DNA from: Clostridium sp. M62/1 | GTDB lineage: Bacteria; Bacillota; Clostridia; Lachnospirales; Lachnospiraceae | Assembly (NCBI RefSeq): GCF_020736365.1 | Contig: NZ_CP085988.1 | Coordinates: 2,796,001 to 2,860,000, forward strand | DNA length: 64,000 nt | Direction: 5' to 3' | Shown here: in pieces, positions 8,528 to 15,968 of the stretch | How the letters are laid out: each line of letters starts with the position of its first letter | Position numbering within the stretch: the first letter of the stretch is position 1 | The notes under the pieces: model-generated | Database searches by the model: none | Told to the model about the DNA's origin: nothing | What the model saw: the letters and a program-made list of their open reading frames with translations, nothing else | Translations under genes and position numbers: made by a program

Positions 8528-9291
8528 TACAGCTCCACCTCCTCGGCTAAGAATACAGGCCCGTCCTTGCAGATCCGCTTGTTGTTTACATTGGTGTGGT
8601 GATCCACATCCTTTGACTTGCAGACGCAGGCCAGGCAGGCTCCGATTCCGCAGGCCATCTTTTCCTCTAATGAGATGTAGCAGCGGATCTGATGTTCTCT
8701 GGCGTACTCCTTCAGTGCGCGGAGCATGGGAGTCGGGCCGCAGGCGTACATCACGTCGGCAGTCAGCCCATGTTCACGGATGGCGTCAAGAACATTTCCC
8801 TTCGTCCCTGCACTTCCGTCCTCTGTGGCCACATACACCTGGCCCCAGGCCTCGAACTCTTCCTTTAAAAACAGATTTTCATCACGATAGCCCAGAATCA
8901 TCTGCTTTTCGCAGTCAAGCGTTTTGGCAAGCTCCAGCATGGGAGGGATTCCGATTCCTCCTCCGATCAGGAATACCTTCTTCCCCTCTGTGGGGAATCC
9001 GTTTCCCAGCGGTCCCATGATTTCAATAGAATCTCCCGGCTCATAGTGGGAAAACTCCTCGGTTCCCGCTCCTGCAATCCTGTACACGATGCGCAGGCGC
9101 CCCTCTTCCCTATCAATCTCGCAGATGCTGATTGGCCGCGGAAGAAGCCTGGATCCATCCTTTGTATAGACAGAAATAAACTGTCCCGGCTTTGCCTGTT
9201 CTGACGCCTTCGTGGAAATCCACATGCTGTAGATCCCAGGGGCCAGCATTTCCTGGCTGTACACAACAGCCGTTTCCTTTATCTGTGCCAT
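8527..9291 (-). CDS. pyrK: Dihydroorotate dehydrogenase electron-transfer subunit
   Basis: PyrK carries FAD and a 2Fe-2S cluster and links PyrD to NAD+. The 254-residue protein has the ferredoxin-reductase fold: RPISICEID (about 52-60) for FAD, GGGIGIPPMLELAK (about 110-123) for NAD and a C-terminal cysteine cluster CGIGACLACVCKS followed by CKDGPVF for the 2Fe-2S centre. GGGAGAG precedes the ATG. A 181-bp gap separates it from pyrF; the gap holds a GC-rich palindrome (AGGCCTGCAGGCCT) but no clear signal. Confidence 0.95.
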   Translation of the reverse strand: MAQIKETAVVYSQEMLAPGIYSMWISTKASEQAKPGQFISVYTKDGSRLLPRPISICEIDREEGRLRIVYRIAGAGTEEFSHYEPGDSIEIMGPLGNGFPTEGKKVFLIGGGIGIPPMLELAKTLDCEKQMILGYRDENLFLKEEFEAWGQVYVATEDGSAGTKGNVLDAIREHGLTADVMYACGPTPMLRALKEYAREHQIRCYISLEEKMACGIGACLACVCKSKDVDHHTNVNNKRICKDGPVFLAEEVEL

Positions 9292-9472
9292 TTTTCTCTC
9301 CCTGTTGTACTCCGCGTGCTTTTTTCTTTTTATCTCTTTGATTCACGCGGTATTTTATTTCCATTTCTGAAAATCTTTCCTGTATTCCCTGCCCCGATTC
9401 TTTCCGGCTGCAGCGCAGGCCTGCAGGCCTGACCGCCGGGAACCTGCACACAGTTCATACAGTTTTTCCGTT

Positions 9473-10390
9473 TTACAGTACGCGGCCAATATCGGCAATC
9501 ATATCGATAACTGCCTGCCTGGAAGCCTCGCCGAAATGCTCCGGACCGAACTTTGCGTAGGTATCCTTCTTATAGGCAGCAATAATTCCTCTGGAAGAGT
9601 TTACGATTGCTCCGAGTCCGTCCTGGTTAAAGCAGTATTTCAGATCCTCGGCAGTTCCGCCCTGGGCTCCATAGCCAGGTACCAGGAAGTATGTCTTCGG
9701 CATGAGCTTTCTCAAAATTTTGCTCATCTCCGGATACGTAGCGCCCACTACAGCGCCCACATTGCTGTACTCTCCGTCCATGGAGGCGCTGCCCCACTCT
9801 ACAACCTTTTCAGCTACCAGCTCGTACAGAGGACGGCCGTCAATCAGCCTGTCCTGGAACTCGCCGCTGGACGGGTTGGATGTTTTCACCAGCACGAAAA
9901 TTCCCCTGTCACACTCATTGCACACATCCACAAAGGGTTTCACGCCGTCTGTTCCCAGGTACGGGTTTACTGTGATGTACTCTGTGTCAAAGCCGCTGTA
10001 AGTTTTGCTTCCCACCTGGACTTTTCCGATATGGCCCGCTGCATAGGCTGCAGAGGTAGAACCAATATCTCCTCTCTTCACATCTCCAATGACAATCAGT
10101 CCCTTTTCCTGGCAGTACTTTACGGTCTTGTCGTACGCTGCAAGCCCTGGAAGGCCGAACTGCTCATACATGGCAATCTGCGGCTTTACGGATGGAATCA
10201 GATCGCAAGTCGCGTCCACAATCTCCTTGTTGAACTGCCAGATTGCCTCTGCTGCTCCTTCAAGCGTTTCACCGAACTCCTCATATGCCTTTTTTGTCAC
10301 ATGCTCCGGGATATAGCTTAACATCGGATCCAGGCCAACACAGATCGGAGCCTTTGTTTTCTGAATTTTTTCAATTAATTTACTTACCAT
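9473..10390 (-). CDS. pyrF: Orotidine 5'-phosphate decarboxylase, type 2
   Basis: PyrF decarboxylates OMP to UMP, the last step of UMP synthesis. At 305 residues it belongs to the longer type 2 family. It has PICVGLDPML (15-24), KPQIAMYEQFG near residue 69 and the catalytic IVIGDVKRGDIGSTS loop (about 95-109), with the Asp-Lys-Asp cluster, then YGAQGGTAEDL near the C terminus. CAGGAGG lies before the ATG. It leads the pyr operon, behind a promoter 57 bp upstream. Confidence 0.96.
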   Translation of the reverse strand: MVSKLIEKIQKTKAPICVGLDPMLSYIPEHVTKKAYEEFGETLEGAAEAIWQFNKEIVDATCDLIPSVKPQIAMYEQFGLPGLAAYDKTVKYCQEKGLIVIGDVKRGDIGSTSAAYAAGHIGKVQVGSKTYSGFDTEYITVNPYLGTDGVKPFVDVCNECDRGIFVLVKTSNPSSGEFQDRLIDGRPLYELVAEKVVEWGSASMDGEYSNVGAVVGATYPEMSKILRKLMPKTYFLVPGYGAQGGTAEDLKYCFNQDGLGAIVNSSRGIIAAYKKDTYAKFGPEHFGEASRQAVIDMIADIGRVL

Positions 10391-10422
10391 CTTATCCTCC
10401 TGTTTTCCAGACTTTACCTAGT

Positions 10423-10442
10423 TTAATTCTAGCTTAATTCTA
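10423..10442 (-). repeat. Two 9-bp direct repeats in the pyrF leader
   Basis: TTAATTCTA occurs at 10423-10431 and 10434-10442, 11 bp apart, so one helical turn. They start immediately downstream of the pyr -10 box. The placement suits a repressor site at the transcription start, but the motif matches no regulator I know. Confidence 0.4.
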
Positions 10443-10446
10443 ACTC

Positions 10447-10475
10447 ATTTTATCATAAGAGAGAGGGGGGATCAA
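10447..10475 (-). promoter_or_regulatory. Sigma-A promoter of the pyr operon
   Basis: TTGATC (10470-10475) and TAAAAT (10447-10452) on the minus strand are separated by 17 bp. The spacer contains a run of pyrimidines. The leader to pyrF is about 50 nt, too short for a PyrR-type attenuator. Confidence 0.6.
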
Positions 10476-10480
10476 TAGCG

Positions 10481-10600
10481 TTATACAGGAAGTTCCATCT
10501 CATGTTCCATGGGCACAAACCCGAAGGCCTCATACAGCGGTCTGCCGGCCTCAGTGGCTTCCAGGGAGATGGAGGAAACCCCTTTTTTCCTGTATGCGCA
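10481..10600 (-). pseudogene. Remnant of a GNAT acetyltransferase C terminus
   Basis: The minus strand encodes 39 in-frame residues and a stop, with the sequence KKGVSSISLEATEAGRPLYE then AFGFVPMEHEMEL. This is the beta5-alpha4-beta6 end of a GNAT acetyltransferase, where the Tyr-x-x-x-Gly-Phe block is typical. There is no start codon and nothing GNAT-like upstream: the reading frame meets the hairpin at 10602 straight away. It lies between the nitroreductase terminator and the pyr promoter, so it looks like a relic left by a deletion. Confidence 0.7.
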
Positions 10601-10601
10601 G

Positions 10602-10653
10602 GAAAACCACAGAAAATTTGTATCTGCATGGCACAAATGTTTCTGTGGTTTTC
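10602..10653 (-). terminator. Hairpin terminator behind the nitroreductase gene
   Basis: GAAAACCACAGAAA (10602-10615) and TTTCTGTGGTTTTC (10640-10653) are perfect 14-bp inverted repeats, extended by ATTTGT/ACAAAT inside with one bulged base. On the minus strand the stem ends in GGTTTTC, a weak U-tract. It directly adjoins the GNAT remnant. Confidence 0.6.
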
Positions 10654-10676
10654 TGCTCTTCTCTCTGTGTCTTTCT

Positions 10677-11462
10677 CTAGGGCCGGATCGTCAGTGTGGC
10701 GACGTAGGTCCCGTTTTTATACACCTTTGAGGCAAACTGCTCCTCGGTGGCTGTCTCAAGCTCCAGCCAGAGCTCCTCTGCGGCGAGCATGATGTGGGAG
10801 AGCATGACGCCTATGGAGAAATCTCTGCCTGTGCCGGCCTGGGGGGCCAGTCCCTTCAGGCCTCTGAAAAGCCCGGGCTCTTTCTTTGAGAATACGTAAA
10901 TCCTGTCGGAATATACGATGAAACGCCAGGGCTGGGAATTAAATGCGGAAGGCGCCAGTCTCGCCGCTTTCAGGACAGTTTTCATGGTTTCTCCCACGTC
11001 TTCCTTAAAGACACACAGCTCGCTCAGAGGAAGCCTCTTTGCCAGGGAGCTTTCCCTGCACAGCTTTCCCTCCGGATAGCCAAAGGCTATAATCATAACC
11101 AGACGCTTTCCGTCCATTCTCTTTTTTTTGACAGTACTGCCGCCGAGGTAGCAGGTTCCAAGCCCCTTTGTGGTCATATAGAGAACTATCTGCTCCATCA
11201 GGTAGCCTCCGTTCCGCTCAAATCCTTCTGCCGGTTCTGAGTAGAGGGCCAGATACCAGGGCGCGTCCACCTTCCAAAGCCCCTTTACATCTGCCTTTTT
11301 TCCTCTGTTGTCAATCATCTCAAAGGCAACGGCAATCCTGTCATTGAGCGGCGAGGCCTTTCCGGCAAATACCAGAAGCTGTTCTCTCAGCTTTTCTGAA
11401 ACTTCTTTATTAGAATACTTCCGCACTGAGTGGCGGACGCCTATTGCTTCATACAGATTCAT
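10677..11462 (-). CDS. Nitroreductase-family protein
   Basis: The 261-residue protein is a divergent nitroreductase-fold protein, apparently of the putative TM-nitroreductase subgroup. Visible signs are the RHSVRKYSNKEV opening (9-20), the FMN-contact-like region MTTKGLGTCYLGG (about 96-108), LAPSAFNSQPWRF (about 169-181), which is the usual nitroreductase flavin motif displaced to the second half, and DFSIGVMLSHIMLAA. Members are FMN/NAD(P)H oxidoreductases of broad substrate range. It seems to be a single-gene unit. Confidence 0.75.
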   Translation of the reverse strand: MNLYEAIGVRHSVRKYSNKEVSEKLREQLLVFAGKASPLNDRIAVAFEMIDNRGKKADVKGLWKVDAPWYLALYSEPAEGFERNGGYLMEQIVLYMTTKGLGTCYLGGSTVKKKRMDGKRLVMIIAFGYPEGKLCRESSLAKRLPLSELCVFKEDVGETMKTVLKAARLAPSAFNSQPWRFIVYSDRIYVFSKKEPGLFRGLKGLAPQAGTGRDFSIGVMLSHIMLAAEELWLELETATEEQFASKVYKNGTYVATLTIRP

Positions 11463-11541
11463 TCTCCCACTTCCTTTTTATGTCCCCGGCCTTAGGTGCC
11501 TGTCTATTTGCCTCTGCCTGGCGTATCCAGACGTGTCTGCT

Positions 11542-12234
11542 CTAAAGCATGTCTGAAATCAGAGGAACCACAACCACGGTTAAAATACCCGCTACCGCTA
11601 TGGAAAGGCTCGACATGGCGCCCTCCACCTCACCCAGCTCCAGGGCCTTGGCTGTCCCGATAGCATGGGCTGATGTTCCGAGAGCCAGTCCTCTCGCCAT
11701 AGGCTCCTCAATCTTTAAGATCTTAAATATCACATCAGCTATAATGTTTCCAAGAATTCCTGTAATTATAATGCTTACCACTGTCAGGGTTACGATTCCT
11801 CCCATCTCCTCGCTGACTCCCATTCCGATAGCCGTAGTAATCGATTTCGGAAGGAGGCTCACATAAATCTCATGGTTCAGGCCAAAGCCCTTCGCCATGA
11901 CATAAATGCTTCCTGCGCTGCCGGCTACCCCTGTCAGAATCGAAGCGCCCACTGCCAGCTTGTTGTTCAGGAGCATTTCCAGCTGCTTATAGAGCGGAAT
12001 GGCCAGACAGACCGTCGCCGGAGTCAGAAAATAACTCAGGTATTCTCCTCCTCTGTTATAAGTTTCATAGCTGATCCCGCAGGCCTTTAAAACCACAATC
12101 ACCGCCAGTATAGCCACCAAAAGCGGATTTAAAATCAAAAGCCCTGTCTTATTTTTCAGCCACACTCCTAAAAGGTATGCTCCCACGCTTAAAAGCATCC
12201 CAAAATAAAGGGATGTTCCCGCTAATTCTTCCAT
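11542..12234 (-). CDS. lrgB: LrgB/CidB-type membrane protein
   Basis: This 230-residue, mostly hydrophobic protein matches the LrgB family: LTPATVCLAIPLY (about 71-83), the conserved LLPKSITTAIGMGVSEEMGG stretch (about 127-146) and GTSAHAIGTAKALELGE near residue 186. In Staphylococcus and Bacillus, LrgAB/CidAB pairs affect autolysis, and other work ties them to pyruvate or glycolate export. It follows lrgA by 46 bp and forms a two-gene operon with it. Which physiological role applies here cannot be read from sequence. Confidence 0.9.
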   Translation of the reverse strand: MEELAGTSLYFGMLLSVGAYLLGVWLKNKTGLLILNPLLVAILAVIVVLKACGISYETYNRGGEYLSYFLTPATVCLAIPLYKQLEMLLNNKLAVGASILTGVAGSAGSIYVMAKGFGLNHEIYVSLLPKSITTAIGMGVSEEMGGIVTLTVVSIIITGILGNIIADVIFKILKIEEPMARGLALGTSAHAIGTAKALELGEVEGAMSSLSIAVAGILTVVVVPLISDML

Positions 12235-12280
12235 CTCTCGTTTTCCTTTCCTGCCACATCTTCTGCCTTTGCCGTACAGG

Positions 12281-12634
12281 TCACTTCTGCTGCCTCTTTC
12301 TGATCAGATACTGAGCCGTTTTTCCAGTCACAGCCATGACAAAAACTGTTGATACCGCTGTAATCACCGTGAGGGGAATCAAAATACTTTTCATCAAATC
12401 CCAGCTGTTTATAAGGCCCACGCCTGCCGGAATAAACATCAGAGGCATGGTATCCAGAAAAAAGTTTCCAGGCCCCTCCACAGCTTCCAGCTTCACAGCC
12501 TTAAGGCACAGCAAAGCTAAAAGCAGAAAAAGCCCGTATACCCCTGAGGGTATAGGAAACGGAAGCAGGACATTGAGAAATTCCCCTATTACGGTGATGC
12601 CGAAAATGATAGTGATGCCCTTCATGAATTTCAT
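12281..12634 (-). CDS. lrgA: CidA/LrgA holin-like protein
   Basis: The 117-residue protein has four predicted membrane segments and the CidA/LrgA marks: GEFLNVLLPFPIPSGVYGLF (residues 17-36) with the IPSGVYG motif, and PLMFIPAGVGLINSWDLM (64-81). Such proteins form small holin-like oligomers in the inner membrane and work with LrgB. TGAGGAGGG precedes the ATG at 12634. The pair has its own promoter at 12668-12696. Confidence 0.92.
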   Translation of the reverse strand: MKFMKGITIIFGITVIGEFLNVLLPFPIPSGVYGLFLLLALLCLKAVKLEAVEGPGNFFLDTMPLMFIPAGVGLINSWDLMKSILIPLTVITAVSTVFVMAVTGKTAQYLIRKRQQK

Positions 12635-12667
12635 CTTCAGTCCCTCCTCATTTTTATAAACGCTTAT

Positions 12668-12696
12668 ATTTTATCACTGAGATTTTCATCGCACAA
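12668..12696 (-). promoter_or_regulatory. Promoter of lrgAB
   Basis: On the minus strand TTGTGC (12691-12696) and TAAAAT (12668-12673) have a 17-bp spacer. The start would lie about 30 bp before lrgA. It diverges from the acetyltransferase promoter. Confidence 0.5.
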
Positions 12697-12719
12697 TAGA
12701 AAAAGTTCTCATTTTTCTG

Positions 12720-12749
12720 TTGAAATTAAAACGATATATGGACTATACT
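12720..12749 (+). promoter_or_regulatory. Promoter of the GNAT gene
   Basis: TTGAAA (12720-12725) and TATACT (12744-12749) lie 18 bp apart. The leader contains CATGAAGCATGCG followed by TTTTTT, a weak hairpin with U-run that might act as an attenuator. Confidence 0.5.
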
Positions 12750-12801
12750 TATAATGAACGCACATGAAGCATGCGTTTTTTATTTTTCAGGAGATATTGC
12801 G

Positions 12802-13638
12802 ATGAATATAATAAGAACAGACCGGCTTTCTCTCATTCAGAGAGAAAAAGTCTGCAGACTTTTAGAAGAGTGCAGAAACGGGGAGAATGCCGCGCCGTTT
12901 TTTCCCCTTGAGGACGGAGATCTTTTCTATCTTCTTTTTATGGACACAAAAGAGCTGGCCTGCGCAGCAGCCTTAAGCTTTTTCGCCGATCCAGCCGTCT
13001 CCTACGCAGAGTGTACTGCCTTTACCCGCCCCGACCTTCGAAGAAACGGGTATTTCTCTGCTCTCTTTGAGCGGCTGTCCCAGGATATTGAGGATATGGA
13101 TCTCTACTTTCCTGTAAGCGCGCCTTGCGAGGGGACTCTGGCTGCCCTGGCCTCTCTGGAGGCGGTTCACGACAGGGATGAGTATAAGATGGAGCTTGAG
13201 CTGGATAAAACGGATAAAAAAGAAGGCGCGAAAGCGGGAGCCGAGGAAACAGGAGACAGAACAGCCAAACCGGCAGCATCCGGCCGTCTCGGCGTCCGGT
13301 GGGAGGATATGGGAGACGGCTCTTTTCTTCTCTCTTTTTATCTGAAAAAGGGAAAAGAACGCCCCTGCCCGTCCTCCCTCCGTGCGGGGAGCTGCTGCCT
13401 GTTCTTTTCTTCAGACAGCGCCTGCTTCTATGGCTTTGAAATCAAAGAATCCCTGCGGGGCCAGGGTCTTGGAAAAGAGGCCCTTCTTCTCACCCTCTCC
13501 CTCCTTGAAGGCGGTCTGCCTGTACCGGGCTGTAAGCGGATCTCTCTCCATGTATCAGGGCTCAACACAGCCGCCGTCTCCCTGTACCGGAAAGCAGGCT
13601 TTCAAATCAGTGAAATTCTGTCCTATTATCTCTATTAA
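12802..13638 (+). CDS. GNAT-family N-acetyltransferase
   Basis: The 278-residue product appears to hold two GNAT-like halves. The first has TRPDLRRNGYFSALFERL, in which an acetyl-CoA loop of the R-x-x-G type is recognisable. The second has KESLRGQGLGKEALLLTL and ends LNTAAVSLYRKAGFQISEIL, a clear GNAT C terminus. Between them lies a charged linker rich in Lys, Glu and Ala. I chose the ATG at 12802 because CAGGAG lies eight bases upstream; an in-frame ATG at 12754 sits in the promoter. Substrate unknown. Confidence 0.85.
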   Translation: MNIIRTDRLSLIQREKVCRLLEECRNGENAAPFFPLEDGDLFYLLFMDTKELACAAALSFFADPAVSYAECTAFTRPDLRRNGYFSALFERLSQDIEDMDLYFPVSAPCEGTLAALASLEAVHDRDEYKMELELDKTDKKEGAKAGAEETGDRTAKPAASGRLGVRWEDMGDGSFLLSFYLKKGKERPCPSSLRAGSCCLFFSSDSACFYGFEIKESLRGQGLGKEALLLTLSLLEGGLPVPGCKRISLHVSGLNTAAVSLYRKAGFQISEILSYYLY

Positions 13639-13640
13639 AA

Positions 13641-13850
13641 TTAGACAGAAAAAAACAGGGGGAGACGTCTGTCTTCCCCGCATACCAGATCCTGATGAAT
13701 TTCATCCAAAATTTCATCCAAAATTACTCTCACATAGCCGGACACGCCCGGATCCACATATTCGTGAAGAGCCTTTCTGACACACTCCGAAACCTCCATG
13801 TCCATATCAGCCGCCCACATGGCGTAAAGTTTTTTGAAATTTTTCTGCAA
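13641..13850 (-). CDS. Doubtful 69-codon ORF behind the intron
   Basis: A minus-strand frame with a TTG start encodes 69 residues, with a low-complexity repeat ILDEILDEI. Its last codons run through the terminator at 13646-13676 and no clear ribosome site precedes it. It may be the tail of a broken gene cut by past insertion events near the intron. The surrounding 13639-13998 stretch otherwise shows only this ORF, the terminator and a GGGGAG/CTCCCC hairpin next to the intron end. Confidence 0.25.
   Translation of the reverse strand: MQKNFKKLYAMWAADMDMEVSECVRKALHEYVDPGVSGYVRVILDEILDEIHQDLVCGEDRRLPLFFSV
13646..13676 (-). terminator. Rho-independent terminator
   Basis: On the minus strand GGGGAAGAC and GTCTCCCC pair with one bulge around a short AGAC-type loop and run into TGTTTTTTT. 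It closes whatever is transcribed leftwards past the intron and stands back to back with the end of the GNAT gene. Confidence 0.65.
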
Positions 13851-14038
13851 ACCGCTGCGGAAACTGAAAATCCCAGGAGGACTTCATTACAGGAACAGGA
13901 GTTCTGTCCCGCAGGTTCCTCCTTCTGCAGCGCTTCTGTCAAAAGCTTAAATATTCTGGGAGAGAATCGGATAGGGGAGATTTGACCCTCCCCTTCCAGT
14001 CGAGTAAGTAAGAGGACTTTCACCTCAAACTTCTCACG

Positions 14039-14072
14039 GAACCGTACGTGAAGGTCTCCCTTCATACGGCTC
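14039..14072 (-). ncRNA. Group II intron domain V
   Basis: The 34-nt hairpin reads GAGCCGTATGAAGG, GAGA tetraloop, CCTTCACGTACGGTTC on the minus strand. It has the conserved AGC triad at its base, the two-base bulge position and a GNRA loop, all hallmarks of an active domain V. Domain VI follows with a GAGG/CCTC stem. Confidence 0.9.
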
Positions 14073-14079
14073 TTATCAT

Positions 14080-15465
14080 TTAACAATACGAGTACATCCT
14101 GCTCCAATGAGCAAACAGCTTCGGCTCTCGTTTCCTGATAGACGAGAGCCATTTCTCAGCCCTCTGCCTGCGTCCACGAAAACTTTTATACTTGCACATT
14201 GCCCATTTTATCAGCCTGCATTCAATACACTGTAACGTGTTTTTCATTGCTGACGGATTAAATTTCCCAAAGTAATTCATCCACCCTCTAATCATCGGAT
14301 TCAGCAGTTCTGCAATCATGTCTATCTTGCACCCGGTTCTCTTGTGTATCTCCAGTGCTTTGATCTTATCCCTGAAACCTTTCGCTGCTGTTTTACTGAC
14401 CGATGCGATAAAGTTATTTCGCATCACACCATCCTTACATTTAATGTAGACTGCCTTAAAAGTGTACCCAAGAAAGTCAAACTCCGCCAGTTCTTCCTCC
14501 TTAGTCCTGTCCTTATCTTTACAGTATACAATTCTTGTTTTAACAGGATGCAGCTCCAGTTTACACTCTTCAAACCTTTTAACAAGCTTCTTCTTTATGT
14601 AGAGTGCTTCTTCTTTGGTTCTACAATGCACAACTCCATCATCTGCATATCTTTCAAACGGCGCCTGTGGGAAATTTCTTTTCATCCACATATCAAAGAC
14701 ATAGTGCAGAAACATATTTGCCAGTACTGGACTAATTACACCACCTTGTGGTGTTCCAGATTCTCTTTCAATCCTGCTTCCATCCGGCAGAACGAAAGGA
14801 CTTTTGAGCCATCTTTCAATATACAAACATATCCAAGGCTCCTTTACGTGTCTGCGTACCACTCTCATTAACAATTCATGGTCGATATTGTCAAACAATC
14901 CTTTTACATCTAATTCTATAACATAGTCATATTTCCAACATCTTTTCCTTGTCTTCTCAACCGCATCTAATGCTGATTTGTGTGGTCTGTATCCATATGA
15001 ATCTTCGCAAAACATAGGCTCCACTGCCCGTTCTACATATGCTCTTGCGACCATCTGTGCAATCCGGTCTGCTATAGTCGGTATTCCGAGTCGTCTGGTT
15101 CCTCCTGATTTCTTTGGTATTTCTACCGCCATCACTGGAGATGGAAAATAACTTCCCGAACTCATCCGGTTCCAGATTTTATAAAGATTATTATTTAGTC
15201 TTTTTTCAAATTTCTCAAAATCCATACCATCTATACCAGCACTGCCTTTGTTTGCTTTCACTCTTTTGTATGCGGCGTTGAGGTTGTCGCTCCTGAGTAT
15301 CGTATCAAGCAGGTTGTCCGTCCAAAAGTCCGTGTTGGTGTCAGGGTTCCCGGTAATCCATTCATGGGCGTACACTCCTGTTACCTTTCCCTGTTCCGCA
15401 GGTATCTCTCTCAGGTAGTCTTCTATATGAAGTTGTCTGTACTTCGTTCCATGTCTGGTTTCCAT
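14080..15465 (-). CDS. ltrA: Group II intron reverse transcriptase/maturase
   Basis: The 461-residue protein makes cDNA and helps fold the intron. It shows RT blocks in order: NKGSAGIDGM (about 70-79), the fingers EIPKKSGGTRRLGIPTIADR, EDSYGYRPHKSALDAV, the TPQGGVISPVLANMFLHY block, and the catalytic RYADDGVVHC (YADD intact). The maturase (X) part ends with NPMIRGWMNYFGKF. No C-terminal H-N-H endonuclease follows, so target entry probably relies on nicks or replication forks. I chose the ATG at 15465, preceded by AGTAGGAGGT; an in-frame start at 15507 gives 14 more residues. The stop is 8 bp before domain V. Confidence 0.93.
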   Translation of the reverse strand: METRHGTKYRQLHIEDYLREIPAEQGKVTGVYAHEWITGNPDTNTDFWTDNLLDTILRSDNLNAAYKRVKANKGSAGIDGMDFEKFEKRLNNNLYKIWNRMSSGSYFPSPVMAVEIPKKSGGTRRLGIPTIADRIAQMVARAYVERAVEPMFCEDSYGYRPHKSALDAVEKTRKRCWKYDYVIELDVKGLFDNIDHELLMRVVRRHVKEPWICLYIERWLKSPFVLPDGSRIERESGTPQGGVISPVLANMFLHYVFDMWMKRNFPQAPFERYADDGVVHCRTKEEALYIKKKLVKRFEECKLELHPVKTRIVYCKDKDRTKEEELAEFDFLGYTFKAVYIKCKDGVMRNNFIASVSKTAAKGFRDKIKALEIHKRTGCKIDMIAELLNPMIRGWMNYFGKFNPSAMKNTLQCIECRLIKWAMCKYKSFRGRRQRAEKWLSSIRKREPKLFAHWSRMYSYC

Positions 15466-15887
15466 TTGGAAATGGCACCTCCTACTGTTCCGTCCTTCCC
15501 GGTACATCTATAGCTGTTCCGGTACTATGACATCTGCTGACTTCTCATGGCAAGCTTTACTCCATGGCTACGAATATTTTATCGCCTTTGCCATGTCCAT
15601 GAGACCTCCCCGGGTACTCACACGCTCTTTCCCACTTATACCTGCCCCGTCTACTGCTGGCGTTCCGTGCAGTTATTGGACTTTAGTTTGTTTGGTAACC
15701 TCATCCACGCTTCACAGCCTATCCGGGTATCATGCCCTGTGGGTACAACTTTTACAGGCCAGTGTTTTGCCTCCGGCTTCCTTCAGACCCCACCTCGCGA
15801 TGACGCCTTTGCCATTGGCTGCACCCTTCCCACTGCTGGGCGGGTCGGGGACTTTCACCCGTTAGAACGTGTGCCCGCCGGGCACAC

Positions 15888-15923
15888 CAAAAATGGGACA
15901 GAGCCATCTCTGGCATCTGTCCC
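15888..15923 (-). terminator. Terminator of the alarmone synthetase gene, 5' exon of the intron
   Basis: GGGACAGA...TCTGTCCC (15895-15923) with an inner GCCA-GAGA-TGGC stem and one bulged T runs on the minus strand into ATTTTTG, and the intron begins at the next base. The stem ends 45 bp after the synthetase stop. Confidence 0.85.
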
Positions 15924-15968
15924 GAAAACAGTTCTTTCTTATTTGTGAAATATTCAAACGGGCCGGCT

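Larger units (their letters stand above)
13999..15887 (-). mobile_element. Group II intron with intron-encoded reverse transcriptase
   Basis: The 1.89-kb element starts on the minus strand with GTGTGCCCGGCGGGCACACG at 15887, a typical group II 5' end (GUGYG plus hairpin), and ends ...TTACTCGAC at 13999 with the usual AY terminus. Domain V is intact at 14039-14072 and the reverse transcriptase ORF lies in domain IV just before it. The first 420 nt (15466-15887) would hold domains I-III. The 5' exon is a complete Rho-independent terminator (15888-15923) of the alarmone synthetase gene. Ends were judged by eye and could be off by a few bases. Self-splicing competence is plausible but unproven. 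Confidence 0.88.

Noticed and set aside
13730..14152. 140-codon ORF across the intron 3' end
   Set aside because: It crosses domains V and VI of the intron, which are RNA structure, and shows no protein family.
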